From contig MU631521.1 of assembly GCA_026770615.1 (NCBI GenBank), positions 206,559-218,766 on the forward strand: a stretch of DNA of 12,208 nucleotides. Reading direction: 5' to 3'. A program made the translations under genes and the position numbers. The notes under the pieces are model-generated. The model saw only the letters and a program-made list of their open reading frames with translations, ran no database searches and was not told the DNA's origin. Shown here in pieces: positions 1 through 8,098 of this stretch; positions within the stretch are counted from its first letter, which is position 1; the number at the start of each line of letters is the position of its first letter. The DNA comes from Pavlovales sp. CCMP2436 (taxonomy: Eukaryota > Haptophyta > Pavlovophyceae > Pavlovales).

Positions 1-1
1 G

Positions 2-541
2 GCGCAGGCTTGTCTCGGGCAGTGCTACCGTGTTGGCGAGGGCACACCTGTGGACCACGTCAAGGCTTTCCACTACTACCGGTTAGCGGCCGACCAGGGC
101 GTTCCTGAGGCACAGGCTTGTCTCGGGCAGTGCTACTGGTTTGGCGTTGGCACACCTGGAGACCACGTCAAGGCTGTCCACTACTACCGGTTCGCGGCCG
201 ACCAGGGGCATGCTCCGGCGCAGACTTGGCTCGGGACGTGCTACCTTTTGGGCGAGGGCACACCTGAAGACCACGTCAAGGCTGTCCACTACTTCCGCCT
301 CGCGGCCGACCAGGGCGAAACTCGCGGGCAGTATAACTACGCGCAATGTCTAACTTTCGGCGATGGGGTGCCTCGAGACTTGAACGAGGCCGCTCGGTAC
401 TACCGCCTCGCGGCCGACCAAGGCCACGCTCATGCGCAGAGCTCCTTAGCACAGGTCTACCTTCACGGCGAGGGCTTGTCAAAAGATCACGACGAGGGTG
501 TTCGCTACCACCGCCTCTCAGCCGATCAGAACTTCGCCCCC
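2..541 (+). repeat. 108-bp tandem repeat encoding the Sel1 solenoid
   Basis: Five in-frame units of exactly 108 bp. The first three are very close at the DNA level, for example the shared GACCACGTCAAGGCT blocks at 51, 159 and 270 and the GCTTGTCTCGGGCAGTGCTA block in units 1 and 2. Units 4 and 5 have drifted. This pattern suggests recent unit duplication at the 5' side of the array. Confidence 0.9.
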
Positions 542-913
542 TCGCAGCTTGCACTGGGATCTATGCTGATCGACGACGAGCATATCCCGGCAGACGAGCG
601 TGCGCTGGAGCCTGCACTCGCAAATGCACGCGAAGGAGCAAAGCTTCTCGCAGGCGCTGCGCAGAGCACGGACCCCAACCACAAGACCTATCGCTTCCAG
701 GCGCTCGAGCTCCTCCGCAGCCACGCCAACAAACGTGAGGTCGTCTCGGTGTGCTGCATCGGCTGCAGGGCGACCGAAGGACTGAAGCAGTGCACGCGGT
801 GCCACACAGCTCGATTCTGCGGCAGTGCGTGCATGCAGCTGTCGTGGCGGGCGCATAAGCCGTGCTGCGCGCGCTGGGCGGAGCAGGGCGGTGAGGATGA
901 GTCGCAGCAGTGA
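2..913 (+). CDS. Sel1-like repeat protein with C-terminal MYND zinc finger (5' end outside the window)
   Basis: The frame is open from base 2 to a TGA at 911-913, so the gene starts upstream of the window; the GTG at 50 is an internal valine. It encodes five consecutive 36-residue Sel1-like repeats, each with the LG..Y..G.G / D..KA..YYR.AADQG pattern, at 2-109, 110-217, 218-325, 326-433 and 434-541. A degenerate sixth repeat and a helical linker follow. The C-terminus (755-868) carries a full MYND pattern: CIGC, then CTRC eight residues later, then FC..AC, W..HK and a final Cys. Sel1 repeats are alpha-solenoid scaffolds and MYND fingers bind short proline-rich peptides, so an adaptor role is likely; partner and location cannot be read here. 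No signal peptide can be judged because the N-terminus is missing. No intron is needed in the visible part. Confidence 0.88.
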   Translation, partial: AQACLGQCYRVGEGTPVDHVKAFHYYRLAADQGVPEAQACLGQCYWFGVGTPGDHVKAVHYYRFAADQGHAPAQTWLGTCYLLGEGTPEDHVKAVHYFRLAADQGETRGQYNYAQCLTFGDGVPRDLNEAARYYRLAADQGHAHAQSSLAQVYLHGEGLSKDHDEGVRYHRLSADQNFAPSQLALGSMLIDDEHIPADERALEPALANAREGAKLLAGAAQSTDPNHKTYRFQALELLRSHANKREVVSVCCIGCRATEGLKQCTRCHTARFCGSACMQLSWRAHKPCCARWAEQGGEDESQQ

Positions 914-1690
914 CGCGGCGCCCACCAGCTTAGCCCTCTCTGCGACGGCCTGGCAAGGGCCGCGTGGCGCGTGCTCGCAGCGCGGACAGTTGGCCTGACC
1001 TCTCGCTCCTTGGCCTGCCACCAATGCTGGGCTGGCTGTCACACTCGCCGAGGCGCTCGCGCAGAGCCACTCGGCCGCGCGCCAGGCCGGTACCCTTGCT
1101 ACCGGTGCTGCGCACAGGGGGACGCCGAGGCAAGCGTGCATGGAGCGTCTTCTTACAGTTCAAAGCGCCGATGCGTTATGACAACAGGGCGAGCTCCCTC
1201 CGAGCCCCGCCCAGGGGCCTGCGCCGCACTGATGACTGAAGGCGCCTCAGCCAATCAATGTCGCACATGTAAACGTCAGCCATGTGCAAACAAAATTATC
1301 TTTGCTTGCAAGCAACTGTTCGCGTTGGCAACAACCGGTACGGGTATGATTGCTAAATGCAATGGCAGCTCTGACTGGATCGGTCATCGTCACCTTTCTA
1401 AAAATATACCCAGAACGTGTTATATTGGTTATTTTGTAATTTCACATGACAACATCCAAAGAATGTGAGCTTTAAATATATTACTGTAATGTCCGAAGCC
1501 AAGTCTTGCCGTAAGCATCAGATTATCCGTGCGCGCGTGTCGCAGTCCGCGTCAGCGCCGGCGGCCCGACGGGTGGCAGGCCCCTAGCTGCTCGCGCAGC
1601 AGTGCGCGCCGCGCGTAGAGGCAGAGGAGCTCGAGAATTATTCTGCTCACGCGGCCAATTCTCACCGGGCCAGCCCCCTGTTTGAGAGCT
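914..1690. other. Non-coding stretch, no gene recognised
   Basis: After the Sel1/MYND stop the DNA is GC-rich to about 1240, then AT-rich to about 1500, then GC-rich again around 1530-1630. A 165-codon open frame at 971-1468 begins only with GTG, has no family resemblance and a compositional break in its middle, so I do not call it a gene. A short palindrome (CTGCT-CGCGC-AGCAG) sits near 1588-1602. The AT-rich part at 1400-1480 may be the 3' flank of the upstream gene, but no poly(A) signal stands out. Confidence 0.5.
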
Positions 1691-1835
1691 TTTTTAAGGA
1701 AGGATGAATATGAATAATTTCTTATTTGAAATTCTGAAGAGACGTCTAGACGCAAATTTGAGCGGGAAACAACTTCGGTATTGCGGTCTAACACCTGATT
1801 CTGGAGAGAATGACGAGTAAATGGCCTCCAAAGTG

Positions 1836-2115
1836 AGGGTGGTATTTTCAGCATCCGGGTCAAAATACCACCCTTGTTGAGGTACTCCTGCGGTGGCGCA
1901 GGGGTCCGGAGTGAAGCGCCGTCGAGGGCTGTCGACGGGAGCTAAAGTGATCCAAGAATAGATTGATTTAGAATGAAACGACTCAAAATTAATCATGGAA
2001 ACTTATCTCCGCCTGGTGAAGACAAGTTCCTTGCTATCTTAGCCGGACTGCGAATGTCCCGGACTGAGAGTCCGGGAGGATCGAGTCAGGTAAATCTGAC
2101 CAGTGTCAGATTACC
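1836..2115. repeat. Cluster of five short hairpins
   Basis: Five inverted repeats lie within 280 bp. (1) 1836-1848 pairs with 1862-1874 (AGGGTGGTATTTT and its complement, 13 bp, 13-nt loop). (2) 1885-1892 pairs with 1897-1904 (CTCCTGCG/CGCAGGGG, one wobble, 4-nt loop). (3) 1919-1925 pairs with 1932-1938 (CCGTCGA/TCGACGG). (4) 2058-2065 pairs with 2069-2076 (CCCGGACT/AGTCCGGG, 3-nt loop). (5) 2089-2100 pairs with 2105-2115 (GGTAAATCTGAC/GTCAGATTACC, one bulge, 4-nt loop). They lie directly past the 3' end of the copia element, so they may belong to its 3' LTR. Confidence 0.7.
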
Positions 2116-2117
2116 TT

Positions 2118-2134
2118 GGCATACCCCCTCGATC
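2118..2134 (-). other. Candidate polypurine tract and 3' LTR boundary of the copia element
   Basis: On the minus strand, about 70 bp after the RNase H stop, GATCGAGGGGG is followed by TATGCC. Copia elements prime plus-strand DNA from such a purine run next to the TG that opens the 3' LTR, so the LTR could begin at about 2120 and run toward lower coordinates. The other LTR edge and a second LTR copy were not found, so this boundary is an inference. Confidence 0.35.
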
Positions 2135-2201
2135 TGATAAGTAGGGTGGATGATGCAGTTGAGAATGTGCATATTGCTAAAATGCCAAAGTGATGAAGTT
2201 G

Positions 2202-2666
2202 CTACTTGAACTTGGTCGTTGGCCTGATCACGTCCGTGATCAGTTTCGCGAAGAGCTTGAAATGGGCGCCTCCGAGCGGCTTGGTGAAGCTGTCAGCGAG
2301 GTTATCGTTGGTGCCCACCTTCTGGATGGAGATGACCTTGTGCTCGACACAGTCGCGAATGAAGTGATGCCGGATGTCAATGTACTTGGTGCGCGAGTGG
2401 AACTCGGGGTTGTGCGCGAGGTCGATCGCGCCCTTGTTGTTCTCAAAGAGCGGGAGCGGGGCGTCAACCTTGATAATGCCCAGGTCGTTGATGATGTCGC
2501 AGAAGTAGATGGCCTCCTTGCCGGCGTCGGCGAGGGCGAGGTACTCGGCTTCTGTCGAAGAGAGCATGGTGATGGACTACCGAGAGGAGCGCCAGCTGAC
2601 AGGCGCGCCTGCAAAGAAACAGACATACCCAGTTGTCGAGCGGCGGCGCTCGAGGTCGGCTGCTCA
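2202..2666 (-). pseudogene. Copia RNase H fragment
   Basis: The frame continues from the RT through the TGA at 2664-2666 with a RRRSTTGYVCFFAG.PVSW motif, is stopped again by TAG at 2577-2579, then reads SSTEAEYLALADAGKEAI, HSRTKYIDIRHHFIRD and NLADSFTKPLGG to a stop at 2202-2204. These are standard copia RNase H blocks. The catalytic Asp expected in the DN..AI motif appears as Asn (codon at 2439-2441), another sign of decay. The C-terminal end is of normal length. Confidence 0.92.
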
Positions 2667-4063
2667 GTCGGAGTCGACGTAGGCCACTAGGTGCGGCAGC
2701 GTCTCCTCCTTGCACGCCTTGGAGCTGCGGTAGAGGAGACCTTGGTTTGTCGAGCCAGCGAGGTAGAGCCAGACGCGCTTGGCGGCGTCGAGCGCAGAGC
2801 TGGTCGGAGATGCCATCAAGCGCGCGAGGAAGCTTGATGCGAAAGCAACGTCCGGCCGACAGGTGTTGGAGATGAGGAGCAGCGCCCCGACCATGGAGCG
2901 GAAGTTGGAGCTGCCTTCGCGATCGAGTAGCTCGGGCTCGTCCGAGCCGTCGTGCTTGTCGAATTCGATCATCATGGGGGACTTCTTCGTGGAGATGCCC
3001 AAGAGGTCGAAGCGCTCGAGGCAGGTCGCGATGTAGAGAGGCATCGACATTGTGATGCTCTTTTCGTCCTGCTCGACGCCGAGGAAGGTCTTGATGGGGC
3101 CGAGGAAGCGGATGTCGTAGAACCCCTTGAGCTCGTCGACGATCTCTGCGCAGGCCGTTGGGCTTGAAGAGCTCGAGAGCAGAGGGAAGTCGTCCACGAA
3201 CAAGCCCGCAAGGTCGATGGAGCCGTCCTCACGGATGCGGCGGTAGACAGACCAGGAGGCATCGATGCGGTGGAACTTGATGCGTTCAATGATGTCGAGA
3301 TTGGTCTTCCACCAGAGTCGGCCACTCTGCTTGAGACCGTTGATGGCGCGGCGGCAGCGTAGCGCGACCTTGAAGCCGGGTGGCGCGATGATCTTGGCCT
3401 GGTAGAGCGGCGGGAGTCCGAGGTGGAGTTCTTCCGAGTCGGAGACCTCAGCGTTGAGGTATGCTGATGACACATCTGCGCTGCAGACTTGCCAGCTAGA
3501 GTCGCCGGGCTTGCGCATGAAGGCGGCGTGAGCGAGGATTAAACGCAACGAGTCGTAGCGCAGCGTCGGGGGTAGGTCTCGTCGTAGTGAAGACCTGGGA
3601 TTTGCCGGAATCCTTGCGCGACGATGCGCGCCTTGTACTTGTCAACCGTCTCGTCGGCTTGAGGCTTGACCTTGAAGACGAACTTGGTCGGGATGATCGG
3701 CGCTCGCTCGCGGATGGAGACCTCATCCCATGTGTGGAGCACACGATGGGACTCGAGCTCAGCGATGATGGCAGTGACCCACTCATTCTTGTAGTCGCCG
3801 GTCATGGCGTCTTTGAAGTACTCAGGCGTCGGCACGTCGGCGGCGAGTAGGACCACGTTGGCCGTGTAGTTGCGTCGTGGCTGCTGTCGCAGCCCGACGC
3901 GAAGGTCGCCGGTCGGGCGAACAATTGGCGGAAAGGATGGCTCAGAGGAAGGCACTGATGATGGCTCGGAGGATGAAGTCGGCGTGGCGGTGCGCGGCGG
4001 CAGCGGCGCGTCATCGTCGTCTGAGTCCGAGTCTTGGTTGAGCGGCGGCGCCTTCACCCCCAT
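2667..4063 (-). pseudogene. Copia reverse transcriptase fragment
   Basis: The segment 4063-3539 opens with a Ser/Pro/Asp-rich linker and then the RT entry motifs (YKNEWVTAIIAELES, PTKFVFKVK, YKARIVAQGFRQIPGLHYDETY). The frame then breaks near 3575 and continues at 3548 with LRLILAHAAFM, the first catalytic Asp in CSADVSSAYLNAEV, GLKQSGRLWW, and an FVDD box in place of the usual YVDD. The RT-RNase H connection follows and the frame ends at the TGA at 2664-2666, where the family normally has Trp after the D.D pair. Catalytic Asp residues remain, but one frameshift and the stop disable it. Confidence 0.93.
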
Positions 4064-5120
4064 AGGCTGCTCCGTCGGCGGCGATCTGATCGTCGTCGGG
4101 GAAGCCGGAGGTGTTGGTGATCGGGTTGGAGCCGCTGAAGTGCACGCTCATTGAAGTGTTGTCGGCGATGGTGGACTCGTTGAAGAGCACATACCGAGAG
4201 ACCGTGATGACGTTGTCGGCTGTGACTAGAACGTATCCGAGGGCGTGGCGCAGCTGGCCGTTCTCGAAGATGCCCGGGAAGCCATACCCGGCGAAGTTGC
4301 CATGCAGCGCGCGCGGTCCGAACTTGCCGGTGGCGTCGCGCGGGGCTTGCCGTAGATATGCCACTGAGCACCCCCATATGCGGAGCTTGGACAGGTCGGG
4401 CGCCTTGCCAAAGAGCTTCTTGTATGGCGAGAGCTTGTCACCCAGAGAGATGAGCTGGTTGCGCGTCCACGCAGCGGACTTGATAGCCCACCCCCACCAG
4501 CGAGGCGACATGCCGGACGCGTTGAGCATTGCGCGCACGTCGGGGATGAGGGTGACAAAGGTGCGCTCTGCAACGCCGTTGGTCTGGGGGTTGTACGGGA
4601 CCGACACCTCGTTGATGAGCATGTCGCACTTGCGCAAGACGGCCGTCCAGGCCGAGGAAGTGAGCTCCAACGCGCCGTCGAGGTGCAGCCTTGCGCCTGC
4701 GAGTCGGTGCTGGAGAGAGTTGGCTCCCATCTCGTCGAGGTCGAGCTACAGCTTTGCAGGCGCCTCGGATTTGACGTGCATCATGTAGATGTTGGTGTAT
4801 GCCGTGAAGTCGTCCTTGAAGGCGATGGCAAAGCGCGCGACGTGAGGAGTGAGGCCGTTGATCGGTCCGAGCACGTCGCTGTGGATGATCTCGAACGGTC
4901 GAGTCGAAGGAGTCCGCGTGCCGTTGAAGGGTAGGGCCTTCATCCGCGCGACGTCGGACTCAGAGAAGATCTCGGGCTTGGCCTCGGCGCCGGCGATGTT
5001 AGGGTGCTGAGCGATCGTGCGGCGGACGGCGTGACGGCCTACGTGGTTGAAGCGGGCCCGCCAGAGGTCGTGCGAGAGGTTATCAGAGACCGTAGCATCA
5101 AAGTTGTTCCCCGTCCAATT
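4064..5120 (-). pseudogene. Copia integrase fragment (pre-integrase and catalytic core)
   Basis: Reading down from 5120, a DLW.ARF.HVG segment matches the GAG-pre-integrase zinc region, but the first His is Arg and the two Cys positions before K.LPF are Phe and Ser, so the HHCC zinc site is lost. The catalytic core follows: the first Asp in IIHSDVLGP, a second Asp in the HLDGALE segment where the family usually reads SDNGGE, and the Glu in PQTNGVAERTF. The DDE triad is therefore still visible. A TAG at 4746-4748 splits the core. After the core comes copia-type C-terminal sequence (ML.ASGMSPRWWGWA, KLFGKAPDLSKLRIWGC). A frameshift near 4060 separates it from the RT frame. Confidence 0.92.
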
Positions 5121-5373
5121 CTACGTTTAGGCACATCTTCACAATTAGTACTGAGTCAAGGGTGTAAGATGGCTGGCAACTCAGGCCCGTCCCTGTGATA
5201 AATTTTCAACGCCTTTGATTTTAGTTTCTATCGAGTTCAGGAGAAAAGCTCCGTTTTTTAAAGATGTGCTTACTTGTGATAAACAACTCGATCTAGAGTG
5301 CTTTCATTCGAACGAGCCCATCCTCGCGCGCGCGCGAAACCAACTGCCAGGCGCAAGCTCCCAGCGACGCGTG
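5121..5373. other. AT-rich spacer between the copia fragment and the broken gene
   Basis: No gene is recognised. The sequence shifts abruptly from GC-rich copia DNA to AT-rich DNA. A 9-bp inverted repeat (GCACATCTT at 5131-5139 and AAGATGTGC at 5261-5269) brackets about 120 bp and could mark a small inserted element, but it is too short to prove this. A CG run (CGCGCGCG) lies near 5329-5337. Confidence 0.4.
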
Positions 5374-5972
5374 ATGCGCATGAGTCCGAGCAACCCGCCC
5401 TGGTCCCTCAATGTGTCCACGAAGGACGGACGCGCGCGCATCTAGATCTGCGGACGGAACTTGCTGCCGTCCACTGAGATCATGCTCGACCTGTTCGGAG
5501 GAAATGACGGTATGCGGCTCATCCTGAACAGCCGGCACACGCGCTTCTCCTAATGCCAGGCGACGGGTGACCTGCACTGGGAGCATCAGGACCCCTCCAT
5601 CTGGCCCTCGATGTGGGACAACGGCGTGATGCACATGCTCTCGATGATGCAGTACACGTCGGACGAGGCTGAAACCCAAGAAGGCCGACTTCAAGATCTA
5701 CTTCCGCCAGGAGCTCATCAATAAGCCCCCCTCTTCCATCCTTGAGACGCTCGTCAAGAAGAAGTGCAAGACAAGCGTCCTGTGCCTCGACAGCTTCCAG
5801 TCGCCGACGGCTGACACCCAAACCCAAGCCCATCGAGCCGCTCGTGTACACAGAGTGCCAAGACTGTGGAGCTGAGCTCGAGCATGACGACTACCCCTTC
5901 GATGCATTCTTCCTCTGTGGGCTTTGCGTCTACGGGCGCAAGCGCCGTGGCAAGTATGGACCCGGCTACTAG
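5374..5972 (+). pseudogene. Broken gene of unknown family ending in a four-Cys zinc-ribbon-like motif
   Basis: Plus-strand sequence has clear protein-like composition but is spread over three frames. Frame 1 runs from about 5374 (MRMSPSNPPWSLNVSTKDG...) with stops at 5443-5445 (TAG) and 5551-5553 (TAA), and contains MLDLFGGNDGMRLILNSRHT and TGDLHWEHQDPSIWPSMWD. The reading moves to frame 2 near 5669 (KKADFKIYFRQELINKPPSS, CKTSVLCLDSFQS) and to frame 3 near 5805 (KPIEPLVYTECQDCGAELE, then CGLC and a basic tail), ending at TAG 5970-5972. CxxC...CxxC with about 18 residues between the pairs suggests a metal-binding ribbon. The family is not recognised. Introns cannot account for both in-frame stops cleanly, so a pseudogene or sequence error is more likely. 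Confidence 0.55.
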
Positions 5973-5975
5973 AAG

Positions 5976-6176
5976 CGCCAAGCCCACCGAGCCCCGAGCG
6001 CCGAGTTGTGAGCGCTGAGCGCCGAGCCCGAGCGCAAGCGCCGAGCGTCGAGCGCCCTTAGCGGAGCGCGGAGAGCTGAGTGCCAGGTGCCGAGCGCCGA
6101 GCACAGCCGAGGGACGCACGCCGGCGAGCGCCAAGCGCCTATCGGCGCTACGAGCGCGGAGATAGTCAGCGCCACG
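5976..6176. repeat. Degenerate GAGCGCC-type minisatellite
   Basis: About 200 bp built from irregular 7-9 nt variants of GCGCCGAG (such as GAGCGCCGAG, GAGCGCTGAG, GAGCGTCGAG). It begins within a few bases of the stop of the broken zinc-ribbon gene and ends at the AT-rich switch near 6177. Open frames across it are products of the repeat composition. Confidence 0.7.
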
Positions 6177-6227
6177 AGTTATTATTACGATTTATTAGCC
6201 TACTTAATTCAAGGTCTATATTTCTGG

Positions 6228-6528
6228 TAGGGATTCAAGCCGGCGTCGAACTGTTCTGAACGCTGTGTCGCCCAACAATGCATACTGCGTGCCTTAATCG
6301 GCTGCGTTGGCTTGGGCGCCACCGCGTGTGCCCTATTATTTATGATACAGTCAGACGCCAGCTTGAATCCCTATCATACATTTATGATAGAGATTCAAGA
6401 AATTTATGATAGAGATTCAAGCTGGCGTCTGACTGTTCTGAATGTTAAGCTGGTCTGAGCGCAGTGTCACCCATTGCCTGCTGCGTGCCTTAGTCGGCTG
6501 CGCTGGCTTGGGCGCCACCGCGCATGCC
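6228..6528. repeat. Nested direct and inverted repeats, probably a small mobile element with a partial second copy
   Basis: Copy A consists of block 1 at 6228-6260 and block 2 at 6285-6332. Copy B has the same blocks in the same order at 6410-6442 (29/33 matching) and 6481-6528 (44/48 matching). Between them lies an inverted copy of block 1 (6347-6377) that pairs with 6406-6436 over 31 bp with one mismatch, leaving a 28-nt loop. The loop itself holds an extra direct copy of a 20-mer (6380-6399, repeated at 6402-6421). No coding capacity is seen. The arrangement fits a non-autonomous element inserted next to or into its own relative. Confidence 0.75.
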
Positions 6529-6606
6529 GATGGATCTCCGGTAGTGTGCCCGGGCAACATACAGTTTGACTTGAACTTGACACGACGCCAGGCAGAACCT
6601 CATTTG

Positions 6607-7657
6607 TTAACATAAAGAACTTCTTGTAGTAAGTACGTAAATGAGTTGAGTTCGAATGAGGCGTGTAGATTTGCACTCGACTACCGAGACGCGCGGTGGC
6701 ACGAGCTCGGAGTTAATTGTACAGTAGGTCACGATGCCACGAGACGGGGTGCACGCGTGAGCGCCGAGGCTCGGCAAGCCATGCCGCCGCCGACGAAGAA
6801 GTGCAAGCTCGATGGGGTGGAGCAGCCGCCGATCTGGCTGCTCCCCGCCCTGACCGTGCTCGTATGCCTCGTGGAGTGCATCCCGGACGAGCGGTCGAAA
6901 GCCCATGTGCGGCACGTCGATGGCGCGGTCACCCAGGAAGGCGGCCTTGATCATCGGGAGGAGCTTGTCCTCGTATGCGACCACGAAGCGCGCGATGAGG
7001 TCGGGCAGGGCCGCAGCGAGAACGGAGTCTGCACCCTTGAGCCCGCTGGTGCGAGAGAGACCCAGCACCTTTTTGCCTTCCGTGCTCTGAAGGATCCTGA
7101 GCACCATCGTGCAGTAGGGGTTGCCCATCGAGATGCAGTTCTGGACGACGATGCTGTACAGCGGCAACGCCTTGATGTTCGCCAGGTCATCGATCAGGCG
7201 CAGGGTCCGTAGTCGATTTCGTCTGCAACGTGCCCATGTCGCCTCCCAACGGCATGATGGCGAGCGAAGACGGCATCGGCTGGGAGTGGAGCTGCCCGGA
7301 GGGTAGAACCGGCGTGAAGAGGACACTCGTGCCGTACGACGGCCACCCGCCCCCAACTGGCTGCTGACCGCCGGGCTCGCCAGGGACGAGCAAAGCCAGC
7401 CGCGAGTCGTATGAGCCCCTCACCGGCTGGGAGTGCGGGTGGCCGGCCGGCACGAGGGTAGAACTCAGCTGCTGGCCCCACGGCGGGAGCGGGACAGTGG
7501 ACTGGCCGAAGAGGTACGACTGCTGACCGAGCTGCTGGTTGAGCGGGCGGTCAATGCCGTTGTAGAAGCTGTCCGCCAGAAGCTGGCTGAATGGCACACC
7601 AGAGTCGAAAGGAACCCCGTTGGGTGTGCCAGACAAGCCGGTCCCCTGGCGGTCCAT
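6607..7657 (-). CDS. Hypothetical Gln/Pro-rich protein, apparently frameshifted
   Basis: The first frame starts at an ATG (7657-7655, open upstream to a stop at 7714-7712) and runs about 145 residues of Gln/Pro/Gly/Ser-rich sequence with two loose internal repeats, each ending HSQP. Near 7200-7235 the sensible reading moves by one base into a globular-looking segment (LIDDLANIKALPLYSIVVQN, CTMVLRILQSTEGKKVLGLS, ALPDLIARFVVAYEDKLLPM, DVPHMGFRPLVRDALHEAYE), ending at 6607. No plausible GT-AG intron spans the junction, so a one-base indel or sequence error is likely. The tail after about 6850 is basic and low-complexity and may not be coding. I do not recognise the family. The flanks are repeat-rich, so a transposon-encoded protein is possible but unproven. 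Confidence 0.4.
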
Positions 7658-7716
7658 CGCGTCGCCGGGGTCACGGACCCTGACATCGCCTATTTTGATG
7701 ATGTTTGGTTTCTATC

Positions 7717-7814
7717 TAAAAAAGATCGACCGGTATAAAATTACATACAATAAATCTTAAACTCACGATCTAAAACTAAAATCGAGGGCTCGAAAAGCTC
7801 ACAAGAACGGGCCT
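7717..7814. repeat. Direct repeat R1, copy 1
   Basis: This 98-bp segment (TAAAAAAGATCGACC... to ...ACGGGCCT) recurs at 8512-8635 in the same orientation. The match is nearly perfect apart from two short insertions in copy 2. It lies just upstream of the minus-strand hypothetical gene's start, so it may include part of that gene's 5' flank. Confidence 0.85.
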
Positions 7815-7852
7815 GAGCCTGGTTACTCAGAGAGCCTTTTACAAATTCGACT

Positions 7853-7920
7853 TTTGCCCGATTCGAGCCTGAGACCTGCAAGTATCGGCCACTTGGTTGT
7901 CCCCACTAGACCACGGCAAA
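7853..7920 (-). pseudogene. tRNA-like relic (possible SINE head)
   Basis: Minus-strand features fit a tRNA. TTTGCC at the 5' end pairs with GGCAAA at the 3' end. An A-box-like TGGTCTAGTGG lies 44 bases before a B-box-like GGCTCGAATCG, the canonical spacing. A perfect 5-bp anticodon stem CAAGT/ACTTG closes a 7-nt loop. However, the T stem does not pair, the span is 68 nt (short by about 4-5 nt, consistent with a deletion in the T arm), and the base before the anticodon is G rather than U. I read it as a decayed tRNA or the promoter head of a SINE, not a working tRNA. The nominal anticodon would be CCG. Confidence 0.45.
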
Positions 7921-8098
7921 CCTTATTGCGGATGGACTTTCTTCTCGCTTCCGAGCGCTGAGAATCCGAAACGTTAGTTACCTTTAGCACGTTGTCGACA
8001 CCAGTGACACACGAAAGCCGTGCACGAGGTGGGCTCTGACCGTCGAGGTGGGCTCTGCTGTTCGGCAAGCGCCATTGATATTTAATTTTTAATGCATA

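Larger units (their letters stand above)
2202..5120 (-). mobile_element. Decayed, 5'-truncated Ty1/copia retrotransposon (pol region only)
   Basis: Domain order on the minus strand is pre-integrase/integrase, reverse transcriptase, RNase H, which is the Ty1/copia order (integrase ahead of RT) and not the gypsy order. Recognisable gag and protease coding are missing: homology stops at an in-frame TAG at 5121-5123 just before the pre-integrase motif. Damage includes in-frame stops at 4746-4748 (TAG), 2664-2666 (TGA) and 2577-2579 (TAG), and single-base frameshifts near 4060 and 3575. No second LTR or primer-binding site was found. The element cannot be autonomous. Confidence 0.93.

Noticed and set aside
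971..1468. 165-codon open frame downstream of the Sel1/MYND gene
   Set aside because: GTG start only, abrupt change of composition halfway, no motif, and no conserved-looking protein character.
2190..2690. Plus-strand open frame opposite the copia RNase H
   Set aside because: It is the antisense shadow of the clearly recognisable minus-strand RNase H/RT frame.
2577..5553. Possible reassigned stop codons (TAG or TAA as Gln), because some in-frame stops sit where Gln would fit
   Set aside because: A TGA at a Trp position and frameshifts occur in the same element, and the Sel1/MYND gene ends at TGA. Ordinary decay explains the pattern better.
5754..6175. Ala/Arg-rich minus-strand frames over 5754-6175
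   Set aside because: They come from the GAGCGCC-type repeat and the opposite strand of the broken zinc-ribbon gene.
6228..6528. CRISPR-like array because of repeated blocks
   Set aside because: Too few repeats, unequal spacing, inverted copies and a eukaryotic context.
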